This document shows positions 53,895 to 64,000 of a stretch of DNA of 64,000 nt, one piece after another (positions within the stretch are counted from its first letter, which is position 1; every line of letters starts with the position of its first letter). The stretch is taken from positions 124,001 through 188,000 of the forward strand of contig JACKEV010000008.1 of assembly GCA_020632795.1 (NCBI GenBank). The letters are read 5' to 3'. Source of the DNA: Alphaproteobacteria bacterium (GTDB taxonomy: Bacteria; Myxococcota_A; UBA796; CAJQPC01). The notes under the pieces were generated by a model that saw only the letters and a program-made list of their open reading frames with translations, was not told the origin of the DNA and did no database searches. The position numbers and the translations under genes were made by a program.

Positions 53895-54812
53895 TCAGCT
53901 CTGCTGGACGGTGAGGGCGTGGATGCCGAGCCGGAGCTGCTGGGAGCCGGGGCGCCGCTCGATCAGCTCGCCCGACTCGTGCACCCCGGCCGCCGCGAGC
54001 TGCCGCCGGGCCCGGAAGATCTCCATGTTCAGCCGCACCCGGTCGACCCCGAGCATGCGCATCAGGTCGTCCCGGTAGACCCAGCCCTCCTCGTCGGAGG
54101 GGACCCCGGCCTCGCGGTCGGTCAGCCGCTGGCGGGCCAGGGTCAGCAGCATGTAGTGGTGGACGCGCACGCCCAGGTCCAGGGCGTCGGCGCCCTGACG
54201 GGCGACGAGGTGGACGTTCTCCTCGTCCCGGGACACGGTGAAGGCGAAGCTGAGCAGGCCCAGCAGCGGCTGGTCCGCGACGTCGATGGTGGGGGCCAGG
54301 CCCTCGGGCAGGAACAGGCGGTAGGGGACGCCGGCCACGGTGACCGGCCCCGCCGCGGGCAGGGGCTGGGGGTCCTCCTCCCCCTCGATGACCCAGCGGT
54401 CCCCCAGCCGCCGCACGCAGGCCAGCGGCCGGTCGGGGTCGGGGAGGAGCAGCTCGCCGGCGACCGCCTCGATGACGGGGCCGCCGTTGAGGGGCTGGGC
54501 CATCGGCAGGGCGGGGGGCGCGGCGTCGCGCAGCACCCAGGCGGCGTCAGCGTCCCCGAAGGCCAGGGTCGCGCCCTGGGCCAGGGGGTGCCAGGCCCCA
54601 GGGGGCAGGGGCAGGTCGTTGAGCAGGGTGCCGTTGCGGCTGCCCAGATCCTTGACCGCCCAGCCCTCGGTCACCGTCCAGCGCAGCTCCGCGTGCCGGC
54701 CGGAGACCCGGGGGTTGGGCAGGTGGACCTCGCTGCCCGGCGCCCGCCCCACCAGCGCGCGGGGGGGGAGCACGATGCGGGTCGAGGCCGCGCGGGCGTG
54801 CAGGATGGCCAC
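53895..54812 (-). CDS. FHA-domain protein with winged-helix-like C-terminus
   Basis: 305 aa. FHA domain residues about 15-90: VGRAPGSEVHLPNPRVSGRH, then LGSRNGTLLND, holding the conserved Gly-Arg, Ser-Gly-x-His and Asn-Gly that bind phosphothreonine. C-terminal part (YMLLTLARQRLTDRE, WVYRDDLMRMLGVDRVRLNM and IFRARRQLAAAGV) resembles a winged-helix DNA- or protein-binding unit. It starts 12 nt after the upstream kinase stop, so it is the probable phospho-reader of that kinase. Confidence 0.88.
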   Translation of the reverse strand: MAILHARAASTRIVLPPRALVGRAPGSEVHLPNPRVSGRHAELRWTVTEGWAVKDLGSRNGTLLNDLPLPPGAWHPLAQGATLAFGDADAAWVLRDAAPPALPMAQPLNGGPVIEAVAGELLLPDPDRPLACVRRLGDRWVIEGEEDPQPLPAAGPVTVAGVPYRLFLPEGLAPTIDVADQPLLGLLSFAFTVSRDEENVHLVARQGADALDLGVRVHHYMLLTLARQRLTDREAGVPSDEEGWVYRDDLMRMLGVDRVRLNMEIFRARRQLAAAGVHESGELIERRPGSQQLRLGIHALTVQQS

Positions 54813-54824
54813 AAAGAGAGCCTA

Positions 54825-56621
<1,797 letters not shown>

Positions 56622-56622
56622 G

Positions 56623-58392
56623 TCAGGCCTCTGCGGCGCCCAGCCCCGCCCGGACCAGCTCGGCGTAGTGGCCGTCCCGGACCATCAGCTCGTCGTGGGT
56701 GCCGCTCTCGGTGATGCGCCCGCCGTCCATCACCAGGATGCGGTCGGCAGCCTGGATGGTGGACAGCCGGTGGGCGATGACGATGACGGTCTTGCGCTCC
56801 AGGATGCGGGCGATGGCGTCCTGGATGAGGGCCTCGGTGACCGGGTCGACGCTGGCGGTGGCCTCGTCGAGGATGACGACCACCGGGTCGTAGGCCATCG
56901 TGCGGGCGAAGGTCAGGAGCTGGCCCTCGCCAACCGACAGGTTGCCGCCCCGCTCGGTGAGCCGGTGGTCCCAGGTCTCGGGCAGGCGGTCGATGAAGCG
57001 GTCGGCGTGCACCAGCGCCGCCGCGCTCTGGCGCTGGGCGGCGTCCACCCGGGGGTTGCCCAGGTCGACGTTGAAGCCCACCGACTCGGGGAAGAGCTGG
57101 ATGTCCTGGCTCACGCAGGCGACGGCCTCGCGCACCGAGGCGGTGTCGAGCTCGCTCAGCTCCACCCCGTCGAGGGTGATGGACCCCCGGTAGCCCTGGT
57201 AGGCGCGCAGCAGCAGCCGGGTGAGGGTGGTCTTGCCGCAGCCGGTGGGGCCCACCACCGCGATGACCTGGCCCGGGGCGACGTCGAAGCTCACGCCCTT
57301 GAGCACGTCCTGCTCGGGGGGGCCGGGCTTGTAGGCGAAGCGCACGTCCTCGTAGCGGATGTGGCCGCGGATCGCGTCCAGCTTCTGCGGGCCGTCCTCG
57401 ATGGCCTCGGCCTCGTCCAGCAGCCCGAAGATGCGCTCCAGGGCGGTGGTGGCCCGCTGGATGATGGCGATCTTGTTGGAGAACTCACGGATGGGCTGGA
57501 ACAGGCGCTGGAGGTACTCCAGGAAGGCCACCATCAGGCCCGCCGAGATGGCGCCGTCCAGCCAGTCGCTGGTGGCGTACCACAGCATCAGGGCGATGCA
57601 GACGCTGGAGATGCCGTCGACCGCCGCGTACATCAGGGCGTCGTAGATGTTGGAGCGGATCGCCGCGTCGGTGTAGGGGCGGTTCAGCTCGCGGAAGGCC
57701 TGGCGGCTGGGCTCCTGGTAGCCGTAGAGCTGGAGGATCTCCAGGCCCGAGACCCGCTCGGCCAGGTAGGCGTTGATGCGGGAGAGCCCCTCGCGCACCC
57801 GATCGTAGTAGTACCGCAGGCGCTTGCGGCAGACCTCGACGACCACCACCAGCGGCGGGGCGACCGCGAACAGCACCAGGGTGAGCTGCCAGTTGAGCCA
57901 GAACATCGCCACCAGCACGCCCGCGACCATCAGCACGTCCAGCCCGATGGTCACGACCCGGCTGGTGAGGGTCTCGCCCAGGGCCTCGACGTCGCTGGTG
58001 GCCCGGGTCAGGAGCGCCCCGGCGGGCCGCTTGTCGAAGAAGCTGGGGCTGCGGCCCACCAGGTGCACGAAGATGGCCTCGCGCAGCCGCACGATCATCC
58101 GCTGGCCGGCGAAGGCCATGCTCATCGTGAACACCGCCGAGAGCATGTAGCTGCCGATCACCGCCCCCAGGTAGACCAGGGCGAGGGTCTGCAGGCCATC
58201 GAGCCGCCCCGGGGTGATGTACTCGTCCACCGCGCGCTTGAGCAGCCAGGGCTGGAGCAGGGACAGCCCGGCGGCCAGGGGGGTGGAGAACACCGCGATC
58301 AGGAACAGGTGCAGGTCCGGCAGCGCGTAGGGCCACAGCCGCGAGAGCAGGGCCAGGTCGGTCAGCCGGGCCTTCTTGGGGGAATCGCTCAT
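56623..58392 (-). CDS. ABC exporter half, catalytic NBD partner
   Basis: 589 aa, six membrane helices then a nucleotide-binding domain. Walker A GPTGCGKTT, Walker B VVILDEA with catalytic Glu, but the signature reads NLSVGEGQ instead of LSGGQ. ATG overlaps the partner stop (ATGA). With its neighbour it forms a heterodimeric exporter of the MdlAB/TM287-288 type, in which one ATP site is degenerate: this half lends the degenerate signature. The substrate could be a lipid, peptide or drug. Confidence 0.9.
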   Translation of the reverse strand: MSDSPKKARLTDLALLSRLWPYALPDLHLFLIAVFSTPLAAGLSLLQPWLLKRAVDEYITPGRLDGLQTLALVYLGAVIGSYMLSAVFTMSMAFAGQRMIVRLREAIFVHLVGRSPSFFDKRPAGALLTRATSDVEALGETLTSRVVTIGLDVLMVAGVLVAMFWLNWQLTLVLFAVAPPLVVVVEVCRKRLRYYYDRVREGLSRINAYLAERVSGLEILQLYGYQEPSRQAFRELNRPYTDAAIRSNIYDALMYAAVDGISSVCIALMLWYATSDWLDGAISAGLMVAFLEYLQRLFQPIREFSNKIAIIQRATTALERIFGLLDEAEAIEDGPQKLDAIRGHIRYEDVRFAYKPGPPEQDVLKGVSFDVAPGQVIAVVGPTGCGKTTLTRLLLRAYQGYRGSITLDGVELSELDTASVREAVACVSQDIQLFPESVGFNVDLGNPRVDAAQRQSAAALVHADRFIDRLPETWDHRLTERGGNLSVGEGQLLTFARTMAYDPVVVILDEATASVDPVTEALIQDAIARILERKTVIVIAHRLSTIQAADRILVMDGGRITESGTHDELMVRDGHYAELVRAGLGAAEA

Positions 58393-60176
58393 GCCACGAC
58401 CCCCTCGGTGGCCTCGGACTGCTGGCGCAGCCAGGCCTCCCGGTAGAGGCCCTCCCGCTCCAGCAGCTCGGCGTGGGTGCCCTGGTCGACCAGGCGGCCC
58501 TCGTCCAGGACCAGCACCCGGTCGGTGCGGGCCATCACGGAGAGCCGGTGGCTGACGATGAGCGTGGTGGGGCGGCCCTTGGCGCCGCGGCCGGAGGTGG
58601 CGATGGTCTCCAGGGAGTCGATGAGCTGCTGCTCGGTCTTCTGGTCGACGGCCGAGAGCACGTCGTCCAGGATGAGCAGGTCGAAGTCCCGGTACAGGCC
58701 CCGGGCCAGGGCGGTGCGCTGCCGCTGGCCCCCGGAGAGCATGATGCCGCGCTCACCCACCACCGTCTCCAGGGCGTCGGGCAGGGCCGCGAGGTCGGGC
58801 CGGAGGGCGGCGTTGGTCACGGCGTCCTGGAGGCGGGCCTCGTCGCGCTCGCCCATGGACACGTTGTTGGCGATGGTGTCGCTGAACAGGAAGGGCACCT
58901 GGGGGACCACCGCGATGCGGCGGCGCCAGTCGTCCAGATTAACCCGGGTGAGGTCGGTGTCCCCGACGAAGACCGTGCTTGGCGGAGGGTTGTAGAGCCG
59001 CGAGAGCACCCGCACCAGGGTGGACTTCCCGCTACCGGTGCGCCCGTAGATGCCGACCACCGCGCCCGCCGGGATGTGGGCGTCGAGGCCGTCCAGGGCG
59101 TCCACCCGCCCCTCCTCGCCGTCCTTGATCTCAGGATATCGGAAGGTGAGGTTCTTGAAGGTGAGCTCCGGGCTGCCCGCTGGGATGGGCAGGGGGTCGG
59201 GGCCCTCGGGCCGGTCGGGCTCGGCGTAGAGCAGCTCGTCGATGCGCTCCAGGCTGATCGCGCCCCGCTGGAAGACCGAGACCATCCAGCCCAGGGACAT
59301 CAGCGGCATCACGAGGTAGCCGACGTAGGCCACGAAGGCGACCAGCTCGCCCACGGTCAGCTCGCCGGTGGCGGCCATCGGACCGCCCACCGCGAGCAGC
59401 AGGTAGACGCAGGAGCTGCCCGCCAGCCCCAGCGCCGGCATGATGAGCGCGGCGATCCAGGACATCGAGATGTTGGTGCGGAGGAAGGCCTGGTTGCGCT
59501 CGTGCAGGCGCTCGGTGAAGGCCGGGCCGGCGTTGAAGCCCTGGATGGTGCGCACGCCCTGGAGGCTGGCCAGGATGTGGTCGCTGATCGCGCCGAGCTG
59601 GCGCTGGTTGCGCAGCATCAGCGTGTGGAAGCGGCTGATGCCGAGCTGGACGACGAACATGCCCACGACGACCGGCCCCAGGCAGTACAGCGTCAGGCGC
59701 GGCGAGAGGCCGAACATGCGGTAGCCGGTCAGCAGCAGGGCGGCGGACACGTTGCAGATCTGCAGGCCGCCGAAGCCCACCATCACCCGCAGGTACTGGA
59801 TGTCGCTGGACGCCCGGGAGACGATGTCCCCGGTCTTCTGCCCGGTGAAGAAGGCCGGCTGGAGCAGCAGCAGCCGGGTGAACAGGTCGTTGCGCAGCTC
59901 GAACTCGGCCAGGCGGCCGGGGGTGAAGTACAGCACCCGCGACAGGGTGCGCACGGCGATGACCGCCACCCCCATCGCGCCCACCAGCAGCGCCGCCCGC
60001 GACACGCCGTCGGGGTCGCTGACCCGCATGGCGTCGATGCCCTTGGCCATCTCCAGGGGGATCTGCACCGCCAGCCAGTTGGTGAGGGTGAGGAAGACCA
60101 GGCCGCCGAGGTACCAGGGCCAGTACCGCAGCACGTAGCGGCGGCTGAACCGGGCGACGCGGCCGAAGCCGTTCAA
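58389..60176 (-). CDS. ABC exporter half with degenerate Walker B
   Basis: 595 aa from TTG overlapping the upstream stop (TTGA). Six membrane helices, Walker A GRTGSGKST and intact signature LSGGQRQ, but Walker B LLILDDVLSAVD has Asp where the catalytic Glu should be. That is the hallmark of the degenerate half in heterodimeric exporters, and it complements the partner's altered signature. An upstream extension of the frame is Arg/Pro-rich shadow and rejected. Confidence 0.9.
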   Translation of the reverse strand: MNGFGRVARFSRRYVLRYWPWYLGGLVFLTLTNWLAVQIPLEMAKGIDAMRVSDPDGVSRAALLVGAMGVAVIAVRTLSRVLYFTPGRLAEFELRNDLFTRLLLLQPAFFTGQKTGDIVSRASSDIQYLRVMVGFGGLQICNVSAALLLTGYRMFGLSPRLTLYCLGPVVVGMFVVQLGISRFHTLMLRNQRQLGAISDHILASLQGVRTIQGFNAGPAFTERLHERNQAFLRTNISMSWIAALIMPALGLAGSSCVYLLLAVGGPMAATGELTVGELVAFVAYVGYLVMPLMSLGWMVSVFQRGAISLERIDELLYAEPDRPEGPDPLPIPAGSPELTFKNLTFRYPEIKDGEEGRVDALDGLDAHIPAGAVVGIYGRTGSGKSTLVRVLSRLYNPPPSTVFVGDTDLTRVNLDDWRRRIAVVPQVPFLFSDTIANNVSMGERDEARLQDAVTNAALRPDLAALPDALETVVGERGIMLSGGQRQRTALARGLYRDFDLLILDDVLSAVDQKTEQQLIDSLETIATSGRGAKGRPTTLIVSHRLSVMARTDRVLVLDEGRLVDQGTHAELLEREGLYREAWLRQQSEATEGVVA

Positions 60177-60904
60177 GAGTCCGCCCGGGTCACGTCGACC
60201 ACGAAGCGGCCGGCGGCCAGCACGTCGCGGCCCAGCAGGAGGCGCACGCCGGCGTCGGAGGGCAGCAGCCGCAGGGTCGCGTGGACCTCGCGCCCGGCGA
60301 TGGAGAGCCGCAGGCGCACGGCGGTGTCGCCGTCCAGATCGAGCAGGGGCAGGGTGACCTCCAGGCCGTTGATGGCCAGGCGCATCCGCTGGCGGCCCTG
60401 GCCGCGCATGGGGATGCGCAGGACCGAGGTGGCTCGCTGGGTGTGGCAGCGCCCGGGCAGGTTGCGGATGCCGTGCTCCGGCAGGTCCACGGGCACCCGA
60501 TAGCCGATGGTGATGGGCTCGACCCGCTCCTCGGACTCGACCCGCGCGGTGGGCGGCGCGGGGGTGCTGCGCCAGGGCAGGCTGCGGGAGCGCTCGCGCG
60601 GCAGGGCAGGCGTGGTGGGCTCGGGGGGCGGGTCGGTCTCCTGGATCCATTCCTGGGCGTGCAGGTCGGCGGGCTCCAGGAGGTCGTCGAGGTCGTCGAG
60701 GCGCTCGTCGGAGTCGGGCTCGCCCAGGGCGTCCTCGTCGGGGAGCGGGACGCCGTCCGCGTCGTCGTCGCCCTCCAGGAGGTCGTCGAGGTCGTCGAGG
60801 TTCTCGTCGTCCGAGGGGGGCCCCTCGGGCTCCCAGGGCAGGTCCTCCGGGGACTCCAGGAGGTCGTCGTCGTCCCACCACTCGTCGGGCTCGCGGTCGC
60901 TCAT
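60173..60904 (-). CDS. Acidic protein with degenerate retropepsin-like domain
   Basis: 243 aa. The first 90 residues are extremely acidic with a repeated LDDLDDLLE motif (around residues 36-44 and 68-76). Residues about 130-243 resemble the RimB/ATP-dependent zinc protease-type pepsin-like domain, ending in VRLLLGRDVLAAGRFVVDVT, but the catalytic Asp-Thr-Gly motif is not visible. Start overlaps the truncated haemoglobin stop (ATGA). Proteolytic activity is doubtful; a binding role is possible. Confidence 0.6.
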   Translation of the reverse strand: MSDREPDEWWDDDDLLESPEDLPWEPEGPPSDDENLDDLDDLLEGDDDADGVPLPDEDALGEPDSDERLDDLDDLLEPADLHAQEWIQETDPPPEPTTPALPRERSRSLPWRSTPAPPTARVESEERVEPITIGYRVPVDLPEHGIRNLPGRCHTQRATSVLRIPMRGQGRQRMRLAINGLEVTLPLLDLDGDTAVRLRLSIAGREVHATLRLLPSDAGVRLLLGRDVLAAGRFVVDVTRADS

Positions 60905-61305
60905 GCTGGCTCCTGGGCGCAGTCGGTGCCGTCGGTGACGGCGGGCTCCAGCCTCAGGTCGTGGGCGACCCAGCGCGCGATGATGTCCTCATCGACGCCG
61001 TGGTCGCGCAGGGTGGTGCGAAGGAAGGCCATGCGGCGCCGGAAGTGCCCCCGGTTGATGCGCAGCGGCCCGTGGACGCGGGCGACGGAGCGGCCGGCGT
61101 AGCGCTCGGGTCCGCCCAGGTGGCTGGCGGCCAGGGAGACCTCCATCTCGATGATGCGCGCGACGTCGCGCCCGGCGAACAGGTAGCCGATGACGAAGTC
61201 CGCGCCCATGCGGGCCAGCAGATCGGTGAAGATGCGCCGCAGCCCGGGCTCGCCCCCGACGCGCTCATAGTCGGATCCGGTCGCTGGTAGGAGACGCTCG
61301 CCCAT
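60901..61305 (-). CDS. Truncated haemoglobin-like protein
   Basis: 134 aa from ATG at MGERLLPATG with AGGA 8 nt upstream. Contains SDYERVGGEPGLRRIFTDLL, FVIGYLFAG, SHLGGPERYAGRSVARVHGP and LRINRGHFRRRMAFL, the pattern of 2-on-2 haemoglobins. The probable proximal His is in ARVHGPLRI. These proteins bind O2 or NO. First gene of the minus-strand operon; it lies divergently, 69 bp from the sigma-54 regulator. Confidence 0.8.
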   Translation of the reverse strand: MGERLLPATGSDYERVGGEPGLRRIFTDLLARMGADFVIGYLFAGRDVARIIEMEVSLAASHLGGPERYAGRSVARVHGPLRINRGHFRRRMAFLRTTLRDHGVDEDIIARWVAHDLRLEPAVTDGTDCAQEPA

Positions 61306-61374
61306 GACGAGGTCCTTAACCGCCGTTGGCCGACCGAGCCCCGCCCGCATAAGTCCTCCTCGCGAGGAGCGCCT

Positions 61375-62880
61375 GTGATCTCCGAATCCCTGCCCGACCT
61401 TAGGGAGTATCGGCTCGATCGACCGGTCGAGCTGGACGCGGTGCTGCTGCGCATCATGGATCAGGTCACCCGCCGCCTGAGCGCCGACCGCTGCACCCTC
61501 TACCTGGTCGATCACGCCCGCAACGAGCTGGTCAGCCGGGTCGGCATCCTGCCGGAGCTGGCCGAGATCCGCCTCCGCATCGGAGAGGGTGTGGCCGGGC
61601 AGGTCGCGGCCACCGGCGCGGGCATCCGGGTGTCGGCCTCCGAGGGCGGCGCGCGCATCCTCAAGCGCATCGACGCCCTGACCGGCTACGAGACCCGCAA
61701 CGTGCTCGCCGTGCCGGTGCGCGGCAGCCAGGAGGCCTCCCGGGGCGTGACCGTCGCGGTCATCCAGCTCCTCAACAAGGCCGACGGGGACTTCGACGCC
61801 GAGGACGAGCGCCTGCTCGACGCCCTGGCGGTCCAGGTCGGCGCCCTGCTCGAGGCCTCCAGCCTGGGCAGCCAGCTCCACCCCGGGCAGCGCCACCCCC
61901 TGGCGTTCCGCTTCAACCACATCATCGGCGAGTCCGCCGCGATGCAGAAGGTCTACGACCGCACCACGCGGGCGGCGCGGGCCGAGGTCACCGTGCTGGT
62001 GCGCGGCGAGAGCGGGTCGGGCAAGGAGCTGATCGCGCGGGCGATCCACGACAACTCCGAGCGCCGGGACGGCCCCTTCGTCAAGGTGGACTGCGCCGCG
62101 CTGCCCGAGTCCCTGATCGAGAACGAGCTGTTCGGCCACGAGAAGGGCGCCTACACCGGCGCCGACCGCGCCCGGGAGGGCAAGGTGGAGACCGCCCAGG
62201 GCGGCACGCTGTTCCTGGACGAGGTCGGGGAGCTGTCGCTCTCGGTGCAGGGCAAGCTGCTGCGGCTGTTGCAGGACCGGGCCTACCTGCGGGTCGGCGG
62301 CACCCGCGCCCGCAAGGCCGACGTGCGCTTCGTCTGCGCCACCCACCGCGACCTGGAGACGGCGGTGTCCCGGGGCACCTTCCGCAACGACCTCTACTAC
62401 CGGCTGCGGGTGGTGGAGATCGCGCTGCCCTCCCTGCGCGAGCGCGGCGGGGGGGATCTGGATCGCCTGATCGATCACTTCCTGTTCACCTTCGCCCAGC
62501 GCCACCGCCGCCCGAGGATCCACCTGGCCCCCGAGGTCCGGCCCCTGCTGCACGCCTGGAGCTGGCCCGGGAACGTGCGCGAGCTGGAGCATTGCATCGA
62601 GTCTGCGGTCGTCCTGGCCCCAGGGGACGTGATCACCCCGGACCTGCTGCCCTTCTCCGAGCAGCTCCGGGCCCCGGCCGCCGACCCCTCCGACCCCAGC
62701 CTCTTCATCACCGATCTGCGCTCGCTGCGAGAAGTCGAGGGCGCCTATGTCAGACATGTGCTAAGGTTATGTGAGGATAATCGTAGCGAAGCTGCGAGGG
62801 TCCTGGGTATAGGTCGCAACACCCTCCTGCGGAAACTCAAGCGCGCTGTCGCGCAAGACGAACCACCGGGAACAACATGA
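61375..62880 (+). CDS. GAF-domain sigma-54-dependent activator
   Basis: 501 aa from GTG with GAGGAG upstream. GAF domain residues about 15-165 (RIMDQVTRRLSADRCTLYLV, LLNKADGDFDAEDERLLDAL). AAA+ domain: Walker A GESGSGKE (211-218), GAYTGA loop (258-263; Tyr variant), Walker B TLFLDEVG, and WPGNVRELEH. Fis-like HTH at 465-490 (SEAARVLGIGRNTLLRKLK). Its last about 120 bases use unusually A/T-rich codons. ATGA overlap with the pilin gene. Confidence 0.94.
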   Translation: MISESLPDLREYRLDRPVELDAVLLRIMDQVTRRLSADRCTLYLVDHARNELVSRVGILPELAEIRLRIGEGVAGQVAATGAGIRVSASEGGARILKRIDALTGYETRNVLAVPVRGSQEASRGVTVAVIQLLNKADGDFDAEDERLLDALAVQVGALLEASSLGSQLHPGQRHPLAFRFNHIIGESAAMQKVYDRTTRAARAEVTVLVRGESGSGKELIARAIHDNSERRDGPFVKVDCAALPESLIENELFGHEKGAYTGADRAREGKVETAQGGTLFLDEVGELSLSVQGKLLRLLQDRAYLRVGGTRARKADVRFVCATHRDLETAVSRGTFRNDLYYRLRVVEIALPSLRERGGGDLDRLIDHFLFTFAQRHRRPRIHLAPEVRPLLHAWSWPGNVRELEHCIESAVVLAPGDVITPDLLPFSEQLRAPAADPSDPSLFITDLRSLREVEGAYVRHVLRLCEDNRSEAARVLGIGRNTLLRKLKRAVAQDEPPGTT

Positions 62881-63062
62881 CGCTTCGGTTCCACCAGCTT
62901 CGAGACTTCATCGCCGACGAGGCCGGGGTGTCGTCCATCGAATACGGCCTCATCGCCGTGGTGGTGAGCGTGGGCATCATCGTGAGCCTGCAGTACTTCG
63001 CCTCCTCGCTCAACAACCTCTGGAACACCGCCAGCAGCACGATCACCACAGCGATGCCCTGA
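62877..63062 (+). CDS. Flp/Fap-type pilin
   Basis: 61 aa. Contains DEAGVSSIEYGLIAVVVSVG, the conserved Flp pilin block with Glu-Tyr after the cleavage region and a long hydrophobic helix. Such prepilins are processed by TadV-type peptidases and assembled by the Tad machinery. ATG overlaps the regulator stop (ATGA), so pilin synthesis is coupled to a sigma-54 activator. No tad genes are in the window. Confidence 0.9.
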   Translation: MTLRFHQLRDFIADEAGVSSIEYGLIAVVVSVGIIVSLQYFASSLNNLWNTASSTITTAMP

Positions 63063-63065
63063 CGC

Positions 63066-64000
<935 letters not shown>

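Noticed and set aside
60176..60881. Longer start of the second ABC half
   Set aside because: The extension is Arg/Pro-rich and opposes the acidic gene read in another frame. The TTG with TTGA overlap fits the operon.

Overview
The window is very GC-rich bacterial chromosome with dense coding. It carries two eukaryote-like Ser/Thr kinases, two sigma-54 enhancer-binding proteins (one with an FHA-like sensor), several lipoproteins with Asp/Ser/Thr-rich linkers (one with a MopE-type Asp-rich motif) and a Flp pilin. This combination suggests a myxobacterium or related member of Myxococcota (inference; there is no rRNA to confirm it). No tRNA, rRNA, CRISPR array or complete IS was seen.

Layout. 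1-5461 (minus): a MopE-motif lipoprotein, a CapA-like lipoprotein and a CHASE2-type membrane protein cut by the left edge. 5753-11828: argH, a GNAT acetyltransferase, an unknown protein, a TVP38/DedA-like membrane protein, a propeller lipoprotein and msrA. 11858-22574: an accessory block in which TetR regulators face a P450, a ketopantoate-reductase-like enzyme, a nucleoside-sugar-epimerase-like enzyme, an aldo/keto reductase and an alpha/beta hydrolase; SpoIIM-like, DUF218-like and ferredoxin genes lie inside it. 22575-23789: a lower-GC patch with a membrane-anchored XRE protein and a small membrane protein. 23790-28732: quinone oxidoreductase, serine hydrolase, ECF sigma factor, VOC protein and a second P450. 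28846-29116: a 271-bp nearly symmetrical palindromic element. 29377-34247: amidase/TetR facing two tandem paralogues of unknown function, then a toxin-antitoxin-like HTH/nucleotidyltransferase/hypothetical cassette.

34463-41052 looks like a self-contained signalling unit: a lipoprotein gene behind a textbook sigma-54 promoter, converging on an operon for a WD40 Ser/Thr kinase and a sigma-54 activator. 41105-46069 holds a TetR-kinase fusion with a CPBP protease, an FAD monooxygenase with its TetR, and a B12-binding radical SAM enzyme. 46524-52170 holds a TPR protein and a tandem array of six paralogous multi-pass membrane proteins, one of them broken. 52130-61305 (minus) is a tightly coupled seven-gene operon: truncated haemoglobin, degenerate protease-like protein, heterodimeric ABC exporter, Ser/Thr kinase, FHA protein and a GT-C-like membrane protein. 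61375-64000: a GAF/sigma-54 regulator translationally coupled to a Flp pilin, then mtnA cut by the right edge.

Two themes recur: ATGA/GTGA/TTGA overlaps coupling operon genes, and eight TetR-type regulators, each with a clear palindrome in the nearby control region.
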